From positions 1 to 20,526 of the forward strand of contig JBNGIS010008667.1 in the NCBI GenBank assembly GCA_049999725.1: a stretch of 20,526 nt of DNA, in the 5' to 3' direction. The position numbers were made by a program, and so were the translations under genes. Positions 8,909-17,163 of the stretch are shown here, in pieces (position 1 is the first letter of the stretch; each line of letters starts with the position of its first letter). The notes beneath the pieces were generated by a model. That model had not been told where the DNA came from and did not search any database. It saw nothing but the letters and a program-made list of their open reading frames with translations. This stretch comes from Haplomitrium mnioides. Its lineage: Eukaryota > Marchantiophyta > Haplomitriopsida > Calobryales.

Positions 8909-9362
8909 TTCCGTGGAATCTCGCGTGACCTTTTGGGGACTCCACTCTTCCGTCAGGACTTACCGACTCGGATGGATTGTTCGATTGGCCTCTGCAGAGC
9001 TCGCTCTTGCTTGCGGGATCGAGGCGTCCCTCTTCCTTGGCCTTGCTCCCCCTCGTGACGATCTCATCTCCTCTTGTCGGCTCCTGATACCTGCTTCTCG
9101 ATTTGTGGCTGCTGCAAGACACCCGCGATCTACCTTTCTTCGGAGTGCCTTCGGGCTTCCTTGTTGTTGATCCCTTTGTCTTCCTCCTGCGATCGCCTCG
9201 TCATGGGTGGCTGCTCTGTTCCTTCTCCCCAGCTCCCATCCCCGTTGGCGATCCCTGCTCTCCTCCGCGGTGATCCTGTCTTCCTCCCATGACTCATGCA
9301 CCTTGCTCTTATCAGCTATTTGAGGTAATCAGCTGTTCATGCGAGGACTTCACACTTGCTAA

Positions 9363-9416
9363 GGAGCATTTGGGTCGTTGATGCTTCTGATTCTGTGAAT
9401 TCTACTTAAATGCTCC
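9363..9416. other. Inverted repeat near the outer end of the minus LTR
   Basis: GGAGCATTT (9363-9371) and AAATGCTCC (9408-9416) are perfect 9-bp inverted repeats with a 36-bp loop, ending 16 bp inside the proposed LTR terminus. Function unknown; it could simply mark the terminal part of the LTR. Confidence 0.5.
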
Positions 9417-9432
9417 AAAGCACCGGTTGACA

Positions 9433-10165
9433 CTCTAGTCCAAAACTTAGAGCTTGCTGTATGTTTAGACTCTTAAGTAAATCTGTAAACCCACCAACCT
9501 TTATGATTTTGAACTATAACTCCTTTGTGTATACGAATCTCTATATGAATCCCTTTGTGCACATGGATTTTGAACTACAAAAGAAAGCTTCTTTCTTGCT
9601 TGAACTTCAAAATAGAGCTCTAAAATCCATGGAACATTTAGTTTTGTCAGTTTTTGTGCCTTGGGATTCTTAACTCATTTCCTTGACTTCTGGTCTACTT
9701 GGGCGTTTCCCCAAGTTTTCTATTTATTTTTCAAAAAATAATTTCTTAGTAGCACAATCTCTATGCATCCATAAAGTTTGTGCAGCCAAATTTATTTAAA
9801 AAAAACTTATTCTGATATATGTTTTAATTTTTTGGGCTTCAAAATGTAATCAATGAAAAATGAAAGTTTTTTGTAAAAACAAACCATAATTTTTATACTT
9901 TGTATCAGCTTCGAGATTTCCAATATTTCATAAGAACTAAAAGTATCATTCAACTTTGCATGGTTAAATTGCTTCTCGTTCTATCAAGCTTGTTAAAACG
10001 ACAAAAAATGAAGCACAAAAGCTCACGTAGTTTTTTCTTTTTGATAAATAACCTCGTTTTCTCTATTTTAGAGCTTGAAAACAACATTTATTTTAGAAAA
10101 AAAAAGTTCTTGTTTTGAGTAGCCTGTTTTTGGTTAAAAATAGTGGTTGTTAAGAATAAAGCTAA
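9433..10165. other. AT-rich stretch without recognised genes
   Basis: Two ORFs of about 70 codons (9461-9673 and 9900-10118, plus strand) match nothing and are rich in Leu/Phe/Lys, as expected from base composition. No LTR edge or repeat is seen here. The stretch may hold the unrecognisably decayed 5' half of element C, whose RT becomes visible at about 10166. Confidence 0.4.
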
Positions 10166-11070
10166 TATACAATTTGGATGTGACAAACTGATATAATTAA
10201 ATATGAATTACCAAAGGTGGCGTGTATAAAACAACATTTCAAAGTCAATATGGGCATTTTGAGTATCTTGCTTTGTCTTTTGGATTAACTTATGCTCTTG
10301 CAACATTTATGGTTTTCATGAATGACACTTTTCACTCTTTCTTGGATGAGTTTGTTATTGTCTTTTTGGATGATATTCTTATTTAATGAAAAAACATCCA
10401 AGAGCATCAACAACATCTTTGTCAAATATTAAAGATACTTTGAGACCATAAGCTATATATCAAAATGACAAAATGTGAAACCAAAAAAGAGGGAGGTTTA
10501 CTACTTAGATCATTGTATAAGCACAATATGAACTCAAATTATGGATGAGAAAGTAAATGCTATTAAAAAGTGAGAAGCTCCTATAGATCCAACACAACTT
10601 AGAGGATTTTTGAGTCTAACCAATTTCTATCTATGATTTGTGAAAGGTTTTGCACAAATATACAAACTATTGACCAACTTGTTTAAGAAAACCACACATG
10701 GAAATAGAGAGTGGCAAAAGAATTGGTATTTCAAACATTGAAGAAATTGCGTTTGCATGCTTTTATTCTAAAATGGTATGATTCAAAATAACAATTCAAG
10801 CTTTCAATTGATGCATCTGAAAAAGCTATTGGTAGTGTTTCACAACAAGAATGGGAAGATGGTTGGCATTCTATTGCTTTCTTTTCAAGAAGATTAAATG
10901 ACACGTAACAAAACTATCACACAATAGAATATGAGGAGTTATCAGTTGTGTTATCTACCAAGTATTGGAAATATTATATAGGTAATAAAAAGTTTATTAT
11001 TGAGACCAACCATAAACCTTTAATCTATCTAGACAGAAAAACTCTCAAAATGGCATATATAATGGGTTAA
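10166..11070 (+). pseudogene. Element C: decayed RT and RNase H, Ty3/gypsy (chromovirus-like)
   Basis: RT C-terminal half at 10210-10383: YKTTFQSQYGHFEYL, FGLTYALATFMVFMND, and the catalytic VFLDDILI with both aspartates, followed directly by two stops. After a frame change, the RT connection reads VYYLDHCIS (from about 10498) and PTQLRGFLSLTNFY (about 10590), ending KTTHGNREWQK (about 10720). RNase H is in frame from about 10789: LSIDASEKAIGSV, FFSRRLND, YHTIEYEELSVVL, ETNHKPLIYL. The first Asp and the Glu of its active site are present, but the Asp of the TDH motif is Asn. At least one frame change and more than ten stops make it non-functional. The upstream RT, protease and Gag are not visible. 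Orientation is opposite to elements A and B. Confidence 0.85.
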
Positions 11071-12044
11071 GTAGTGGCAATATTTTCATATGAAAATGAT
11101 TTGCATAGAAGGAAAATGACAAATTAAAGTGGCATTAATACGAACATGTTGGTTCAATATCTTTTTTTAAATTGCTTTCCATCCTAGATGATGGAAAAAT
11201 GTGTTGGTTGTTATAAATGAAGATAAAGAGATCATTGCCGCATAATAAAAAAAACTAGTGAAAATGATAAGAGAACTAGTTTTCTCCCAATAAAAGATAT
11301 GGGTTGCTATTAATGTTGAGTTGCCTACTAAAGTTCTATATGAAGTACATGACTTTGAAATTGGTGGACATGTTAGCATTAAGAAGACTTTGTAAAATCT
11401 TCAATAAGCTTACTATTGTTCTAAGATATATCACAACATTGAAGAATATGTGCAAAGTTGCTTGGCTTGTCAACAAAACAAATCAACCAATCTAAAGCGT
11501 AGAAGCTTATAACAATTGTTACCCACCCTAAATCAATGATGGGAATATGTGAGTGCGGATATGGTGCTTGAGCCATCTTGCACTTCTGCTAGTTACCATG
11601 CTATTGTAGTTTTTGGACAAGCTTAGTAAAATGATTCATATTTGTCTAAGGACCAAATCAGTGACAATATCTAAGTTGGCAAGGATCTATTTGAAATTTG
11701 TCTACTCTCATCATGATATTTCTAAAGCTACTATTTTTAATTGTGACACTCAATTCACCATCATGTTTTGGTGTACCGTATTTGACATGTTAAAAAAGAA
11801 ATTAACATATTAGCCGTTTATCATTTGGAATCTGTTGGTCAAAGTAAACATGCCAACAACACTATTGAAGATCTGCTACGAGCTTTTACCTTGAAAGAGC
11901 AAGATGAATGGGGTTGGTTTCTATCTCTTGTTGAGTTCTCTTATAGCAATTCCATCAATAGTTCTACATGTGCCACAAATTTCTTTTTGATATATGGTGA
12001 ACATTTAACCACACTCTCTAGTCTTTTCCATGCCTCACTACCAC
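11071..12044 (+). pseudogene. Element C: decayed integrase, cut by an LTR
   Basis: The integrase zinc domain is recognisable at 11348-11470 (HDFEIGGHVSIKKT, then CLACQQNK), with both His and both Cys present in one frame. The core follows in pieces: SADMVL with the first Asp (about 11555), SYHAIVVFLDKLSKMIH (about 11600), IFNCDTQFT (about 11735; Asn where the second catalytic Asp is expected) and, in another frame, GQSKHANNTIEDLLRAF (about 11840; Lys where the catalytic Glu is expected). FSYSNSINSST and FFLIYGEH close the core. Two of three DDE residues are thus lost. The homology stops at 12044, exactly where LTR TGTAAAAG begins, so the rest of the gene (C-terminal domain) was displaced or lost by that insertion. 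Confidence 0.85.
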
Positions 12045-12046
12045 TG

Positions 12047-12150
12047 TAAAAGAACTCAAAGACCAACTTCCAAATGAGTAATAACTTCAAGATAATTCTA
12101 AAAGAACTCAAAAACCAACTTCCAAATGAGTAACAACTTCAAGATAACTC
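12047..12150. repeat. 52-bp direct tandem repeat, two copies
   Basis: Units 12047-12098 and 12099-12150 differ at only a few positions (both contain AACTTCCAAATGAGTAA and AACTTCAAGATAA). The related LTR at 14410 carries one copy only, so the duplication happened in this LTR copy or its source. Confidence 0.85.
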
Positions 12151-12278
12151 TAACTGAGTTATAGAACTTAAGGCTAATAAGCAAACAAAGCCACTAGCAC
12201 TAGCCAAAGCCAAGCAATCAAAGAGCCAAACCAAATTGAGAAGAACTCAAGAATGAAGAGTGGGGCTATAAAGCCTTT

Positions 12279-12287
12279 CTATTTATA
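12279..12287 (-). promoter_or_regulatory. TATA box of the element A LTR
   Basis: TATAAATAG on the minus strand, 224 bp from the LTR's 5' end in its own orientation; the same sequence occurs at the same place in the other LTR (14604-14596). This defines U3 and predicts a start near 12250. Confidence 0.55.
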
Positions 12288-12316
12288 CAAGAGAAGAAGG
12301 TGTCATCTCTCTTTCT

Positions 12317-12394
12317 TCACTTAGAAGTCACTTCCAAATTTCAACCCTAAATTGATCACTTAGAAGTCACTTCTAATTTCAACTCTAAAACTCT
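12317..12394. repeat. 39-bp tandem repeat in LTR, two copies
   Basis: Units 12317-12355 and 12356-12394 both begin TCACTTAGAAGTCACTTC and continue with a TTTCAACYCTAAA segment. The homologous site in the second LTR has three units (14634-14751). Confidence 0.75.
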
Positions 12395-12524
12395 AAAAGT
12401 AACTTCGAAGGCAAGTAATCTTATCTCAATCCTAAAAGTGACCTTTTACCACTTCTTTCACTCCTCTATATTTTCTTATAAATAGCACAACATCATGCTT
12501 GTACAATTACACAATCCTTATTTT

Positions 12525-13805
12525 CTAATCGATGATGTGCTTGTCATTGCCGCAACTCTCAAATATTTGAATAGCCTTTTTAGCATTCTCCAAGCTTGCA
12601 TAAGTTTCCCAAGTAGCATCATGAAGTGCATAGCCTTTCCATAAAATCTTGTATTGAATTTGTGGATGTTGCCCTCGCTTGATAACTTTTTTTGTCAAAA
12701 TACAATCCACTTCAAATTCTTCATGATCATCAAGAACAATACCTGAAGGAGGAAGTTGAATACAATTTGGAAAAGAAGATGGACTAGGAACAAAAAACTT
12801 AAGTTTAGAGACATGAATTACAAGATGAATCTTCATATGAAGAGGAAGATCAAGTTTATAAGCGACAGGTGAAATAACTTGAGAAATAGAGAAAAGACCA
12901 ATCCAAGCAAGAGATAACTTACAAACTTGTATATGTAAAGATAATAGGAGATCGTAAGTAGATAACATAAGTTGGTGACCTAAAACATAAGAGGAATCAT
13001 GACGATGGTTATTAGCATATTTGTTTTGCCGATTTTGAGCAACAATAAGATGGTTGCAAGCATCTTGCAATGAAGAAGATAAACAAGAAAAAAAGGTAGA
13101 AATACTTGGAATATTGGAAGAAGAAGAAGAAAGCAAACCATCAAAAACAAGAGGATATTGACCTGAAATTGAAAAAGTAGAAAACCCAATACTTGCAATA
13201 AAGAGACTAGTAAGAAACTATCACAATCAGTGGGATAAACATTGATAAATGCGCAAAGTATATCTCCTATAATGCGATTAGCTCGCTCCATTTGCCCATA
13301 TGTTTGAGAATCATAAGCATTAGACATAGAAAATTTTGTTCCTAAGAGTTTAAACAACTCTCGCTGAAACTTTCCAATAAAACACAGATACATATCAGAT
13401 ATTAACACCTTGGGCATTCCATGATGACAAAAGACAATATCAAAGTAAATGTTTGCCAATTGTTGAGTAGTTATTGCATCCACCGTTGGTGCTAAATGAA
13501 TCTGTTTGCTGAGCTTGTCCACAAACACCACCATGGCAGTAAACCTAAGAGACATAGTTGGAAGTGAAGTGACAAGATCTAGACTTATATGTTCCCAACA
13601 AGAAGTAGGAATTGGTAGTGGCTGAAGAAGTCCCGTTATTTTTTGACTTGAAGCTTTGTTTTGTTGGCAAATTGCACACAAACAAACAAAACCATGAACA
13701 TCTCGAGCCAAGTTAGGCCACCACCAAGTGTGTTGAAGCAAGTTTGTAGTTTTATCTACTCCAAGATGCCTTGAGATAGGAATATCATGCACTTCTTTTA
13801 AACAA
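12525..13805 (-). pseudogene. Element A: integrase with C-terminal chromodomain, broken
   Basis: Integrase frame 13792-12980 has the zinc domain (His2, His9, Cys39, Cys42), and a DD35E core with Asp72 (SLDLV), Asp133 (VLISD) and Glu169 (GQMERAN), exactly 35 residues between the last two. The frame becomes nonsensical after about residue 192 (YPTDCDSFLL), and the downstream part continues in another frame (13136-12525). That part carries AWIGLFSISQVISP..YKLDLP and HVSKLK of the integrase C-terminal domain and then a chromodomain: EFEVDCILTKKV, QYKILWKGY, DATWETYASLENAKKAI. The chromodomain marks the chromovirus clade and would direct integration to modified histones. The triad is complete, so decay here is due to the frame break and upstream losses, not to loss of active-site residues. 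Confidence 0.9.
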
Positions 13806-13806
13806 G

Positions 13807-14405
13807 CTATTCAAAGCGTATCACCTTGTAGAATTTATATTTGATGGCGTCAATAGAAAATATCATCTTGAATGAAAAAAGAATGATATTCACTTTCTTT
13901 GATAGCCAATCGTGCCCAAACAAGACTAAAAAACATCTTCTTGTAGTTTTTTGGAGAAAACTCCCACTAGTTGCTTCATGCAAATGTAATGTACTAATGT
14001 TAACCACCTCCATTGTATTCGTTTGATGATCCGACCTTAGTGATAATGCATCAAAAATGGTGTGGAACTTTTCAGACTTGTAATCTAACTTGACATTGAA
14101 GAGTTGCAATTGATCTTCCCATCGGTGATGGCAACTTGTCACATTTTCCAAATGGATTTCTTGTAATAATGGCTTGTAAAATATTGCATAATCATAGGTC
14201 TTCCAAAAAAATAGCGTTTCCACACCTTGGTAGCATAAATCATTGTCAATTTCTCTCGATTCCTTGCAAAAACATTTCTCTCTGCCACATTTAATTTGCG
14301 TGATATGAAGGTGATTGGATGAAGTCCATTATCAAACTCTTGTTGCAAAAATGCTCTAATAGCAAAATTAGAAGCATAAAAATTAGCTATACACTATACA
14401 TTTAG
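13807..14405 (-). pseudogene. Element A: decayed RNase H and linker
   Basis: On the minus strand from about 14400: ASNFAIRAFLQQEFDNGLHP, ITFISRKLNVAERN, KVWKRYFFGRP, then in another frame RWEDQLQLFNVKLDYKS and DALSLRSDHQTN, the usual RNase H end before integrase. The Asp expected before ALA/ALS-type start of the domain (DAS) is Tyr, and the TDHH motif is disrupted, so RNase H is inactive. Similarity begins directly beside the LTR at 14410, and no RT is found upstream. This is as expected if element B inserted inside this RNase H gene. Confidence 0.8.
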
Positions 14406-14595
14406 ATCATATAAAGGAACTCAAAAACAAACTCCAAATGAGTAAGAACTCATAGTAAACTCTAATAGAGTTCTTCAACCAAATACAACTCAAGGCCCAA
14501 GCTAAGACCAAGAGTGCAAGCAAATGACAAGCACCCAAAGAACCCAAGTGATTCAAGAGGAACTCCAGAATGACAAGTGGGGCTATAAAGCCCTT

Positions 14596-14604
14596 CTATT
14601 TATA
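14596..14604 (-). promoter_or_regulatory. TATA box of the element B LTR
   Basis: TATAAATAG on the minus strand at the position equivalent to 12287-12279; conserved despite divergence around it. Confidence 0.55.
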
Positions 14605-14633
14605 CAAAACAAGAAGATGTCATCATTTTTTCT

Positions 14634-14751
14634 TCACTCTTAAGTCACTTTCTATTTCAACCCTAAAATTGATCACTTTGAATTCACTTCTAATTTCAAC
14701 CCTAAAATATATCACTAAAAAGTCACTTCTAATTTCAACCCAAAAAACTCT
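14634..14751. repeat. 39-bp tandem repeat in LTR, three copies
   Basis: Units start at 14634, 14673 and 14712, each with TCACT..(A/T)TCAC-type starts and TTTCAACCC. The related LTR has two, and this difference offsets the 52-bp duplication there, so total LTR length stays similar. Confidence 0.75.
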
Positions 14752-14886
14752 AAAAGTAGCTTCAAATGAAAGTAATCTTATCTCAAGTCAACACTAAAAG
14801 TGACTCTCTACACTTCCTTCACTCCTCTCTACTTTCTTATAAATAATACAATATCATGCTTGTACTATTACATAATCCCCACCTTC

Positions 14887-15801
14887 TAATCGATGACGTT
14901 CTCGTCATGACTGGCAATTTCAAATATTGAATAACTTCTTGAACATTCTTAAGGTTAGAACACAACTCCCAAGTAGCATCGTGAGGCACGTACCCCTTCC
15001 ACAAAACTTTATATTGAACTTGAGGATGTTGCCCACTTTTGAGGACTCGCTTAGCCAAAATATGCTCTATCTCATATTCTTCATGATCATCAAGAACAAT
15101 AGATGGAGGAGGAATTTGAACACGATTCGGAAAAAAAATGGATTAGAAAAAAAGGATTAAGTTTAGATACATGGAATACATGATGGATCTTTACATAGAG
15201 AGGAAGATTAAGTTTGTGCGCAACGGGAGAAATAACTTGAGAAATTAAGAAATGACCAATCCAAGCTTGAGATAACTTATGGACTTGAGTATCTAAAGAC
15301 AAACAAAGATCATGAGTAGAAAGAATAACTAGATCACCTAAAATATAAGAAAAATCACAACAATATTTATCGGTATTAGTTTTTTGCCGATTGTGAGCAA
15401 TAACAAGATGGATTCAAGCATCTTACAAAGAAGAAGACAAAAGAGACAAAAAAGTAGAAAAAATTAGAACATTGGAAGAGGAAAGAGAAAGAAAACCATT
15501 GGGAATAAGAAGATGTTGACCAAAATTAAGAAAGAAAGGAGAAAATTTAGTATTGGCTTGTTTAGAGTTTTTGTATGCAAACTCTACATCCAGTAAGAAA
15601 TTATCCCAATCCGTGTGATGAACATTGATAAATATTCAAAGCATATCCTCTACGGTGCAATTTATGCGTTCAATTTGTCCATCTATGTAAGGATGATAAG
15701 CTATTGGCATAGATAGTTTAGTTCCCAAAAGTGTGAACAACTCTCGCCAAAACTTCCTAGTAAATCGTGGATCTCTATCAAATATTAACACCTTGGGCAT
15801 T
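14887..15801 (-). pseudogene. Element B: integrase core end and chromodomain, broken
   Basis: Read on the minus strand from 15801: MPKVLIFDRDPRF with the second catalytic Asp; FWRELFTLLGTKLSM; then, about 100 bp on, DGQIERIN with the catalytic Glu (about 15684-15664). The C-terminal domain follows (AWIGHFLISQVISP, HKLNLPLYVKIHHVFHVSKLN) and a chromodomain (EYEIEHILAKRV, QYKVLWKGY, DATWELCSNLKN) ending near 14887. Several frame changes separate these blocks. Homology ends abruptly at 15801, within the core and just upstream of the second Asp. The zinc domain, RNase H and RT are missing, and the neighbouring DNA is unrelated, so a deletion or rearrangement removed the 5' part. Confidence 0.85.
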
Positions 15802-16168
15802 TAATAACCACTACTTTGAACCAAGACAACAGACAGAGGAGTCTTCAGACAACAATTTGGGAAATGATTCTAGCAAAGAGTCTCAATCAATCAATATTTC
15901 ATTGGAGTTATCGCCAAGATCACTGATTATGTTACAAAAAATATTTTCTACCAATCAAGATATTGATCAAGACTCTGTTTTGAAATGGTGCAGTTCTTCC
16001 AATCCTCAAGGAGTACCTCATCCTTCGAAAACGTTTTGCGAAGAAAAAAATAGTGTTTATGATGATGATCAAAACGATGAATTATCTCTAATTGTTGGAT
16101 TGCCTACGAACCGAATTGACCAGCACAACTTAAGAATTCTTTGTTTGGGCCAAAACCCAAACGGATAA
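15802..16168 (+). CDS. Unrecognised ORF, hydrophilic, Ser/Asp/Asn-rich
   Basis: Open frame of about 122 codons from the break with element B to the TAA at 16166. The longer form from 15767 begins inside antisense integrase sequence, so its start is not credible and no ATG-based start can be chosen for the unrelated part. The product is acidic and polar (QQTEESSDNNLGNDSSKESQ near the start, DDDQNDELSLIVGLP near the end), with no signal peptide, membrane segment or known motif. It may be an exon or a captured fragment of a host gene truncated by the rearrangement at 15801. Function is unknown, and a chance ORF in AT-rich DNA cannot be excluded. Confidence 0.3.
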
Positions 16169-17163
16169 ACACCTTACGTGAAAATTCTTTGTAGAAAGTC
16201 AATCCTAAATTCTTTGCAGAAGGTCGACAACTATTTGGAAATTCTCAGTTGAACATATTTTTATTGATCTGTTGGAGTAGTCAAAAGAAAGATTCAATTT
16301 TGACCACTTGATCGGCAACAAAGATCTTGTGCTTGCAGAAGTTTGTTTCTTCAATTCTCTACGAGTACTAGGTTCCCTCTTTGATCGTTTGCGCAAGTTG
16401 TTCATTCCTTAATCCTTTGCGCTCATTGGATTCACTCATTGACCCTATACGCATATAAGGTTCAATCCCTGATCCTATACGCGCATAGGGTTCACCTTCT
16501 CGATCTTCTTGGACGAAGTTATATGATTCAACAGAAGCCACTTTTTTTCCCAACATACTCTCCATCACACTTGATGCTTTTGGTAGTCAATCGTATACCT
16601 CCAAAGAATTGCGGTTTAAACGAATCTCAACTTGCTTGTCAAAAGAAACACTTTTTGTGAAGATGAATCTTGGAATTCTAACCTCTTCTTGCTCTTAAAA
16701 ATTCCAGCCATTGATAAAGCTCAATGAAAATAAACTATTTAAAGAAACTACTTTAACAAATATTGTCAACCTCTTATGACCTACTTAAAATATGTGTTTT
16801 TAAAGAAAATTCCGCAAGACGACAAAATTGGGAACTTTTTGTGAAGAAAAGGAAAAAAAGAAATTGGAAAGATGAAAATGAGTGATGTTTTAAATACTAA
16901 ATTTTTTTTTTGCACCACGCAAACCTACGTGGCAAGAGCTTCGCGAATCATTTTTTGTTGGAAAATGCATTTTTTGAAATTTAAGTAAAACATGAGCATC
17001 AGTAGAAAGCTTCTTTCCATTGTCACAAGTTCACTTTTAAGGTGCACAAGAAATTCATAGTCTTTTTTTGCTTGGACTGAATATTAAGTATATTTTTACT
17101 TGTTGTAAACACCTGAAGACTTTTTGTTTAACATGTTTGATCATTTTCTTGTTTTTTTTTTCA
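16169..17163. other. AT-rich non-coding stretch with one short tandem array
   Basis: Apart from the array at 16381-16498, no gene or mobile element is recognised. ORFs are below 75 codons and match nothing. At its right end, a T-rich run followed by CAG (17147-17163) looks like a 3' splice site for the decayed gene downstream. Confidence 0.4.
16381..16498. repeat. About 30-bp tandem array with a CTATACGCGCATAGG core, four units
   Basis: Unit starts at 16381, 16409, 16439 and 16470 share TTGATCCTATACGC..ATAGGGTTCA-like sequence, the first two being more diverged (TTTGCGC in place of TATACGC). The last unit shares an identical 21-bp stretch with 19488-19508, and the core also forms the 52-bp array at 19152-19396. 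Confidence 0.7.

Larger units (their letters stand above)
5863..9432 (-). repeat. Very long LTR in opposite orientation, probable solo LTR
   Basis: Read on the minus strand it starts TGTCAACCGG (9432 downward) and ends GGGTGACA (at 5863), about 3.57 kb. Contents match the plus LTR in order: TTATCG minisatellite (8186-8712), ACGTG-rich block (7495-8010), core-promoter block (6530-6690) with TATA, then a U5-like tail. The 5 bp outside each end are CTCTT (5858-5862) and CTCTA (9433-9437), a 4/5 match to a target-site duplication. No internal region or primer-binding site for tRNA-Met is seen to the right of 9432. This fits a solo LTR left by recombination. The composition changes from GC- and CpG-rich to AT-rich near the right border. 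Ends are inferred from motifs, not from an alignment. Confidence 0.55.
12045..12511 (-). repeat. LTR of element A (467 bp)
   Basis: Ends are TGTAAAAG (12045) and AATTACA (12511), giving TGTAA/TTACA inverted termini. The block matches 14410-14872 along its length (for example GTGGGGCTATAAAGC, TCTATTTATACAA, CTTATAAATA, CATGCTTGTAC) and has almost the same size. The pol gene of element A lies to its right on the minus strand and ends 14 bp before it, so this is A's 3' LTR. On the minus strand it has a TATA box at 12287-12279 and a purine-rich AGAAAATAAGGA tract just before it. It interrupts the integrase of element C. Confidence 0.8.
14410..14872 (-). repeat. LTR of element B (463 bp)
   Basis: Same family as 12045-12511. 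The left end is TATAAAGG, where the other copy has TGTAAAAG, so the terminal dinucleotide has mutated. The right end is CTATTACA. On the minus strand it follows a good polypurine tract (AGAAGGTGGGG, 14886-14875) and the chromodomain end of element B's pol, so it is B's 3' LTR. The 5 bp to its left (GATCA, 14405-14409) would be the target duplication if the partner lies to the right, outside what can be recognised. The two LTRs are clearly diverged along their length, so they are not a recently inserted pair. Confidence 0.75.

Noticed and set aside
7000-9300. Many overlapping ORFs of 60-160 codons on both strands
   Set aside because: GC-rich repetitive DNA has few stops; frames overlap on both strands, follow the minisatellite units, and show no domain.
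9363-9416. Hairpin as a tRNA or MITE
   Set aside because: No cloverleaf or tRNA box motifs, and no target duplication beside the 9-bp arms.
11304-11495. 63-codon plus-strand ORF
   Set aside because: Wrong frame relative to the integrase zinc domain that is recognisable in another frame of the same DNA.
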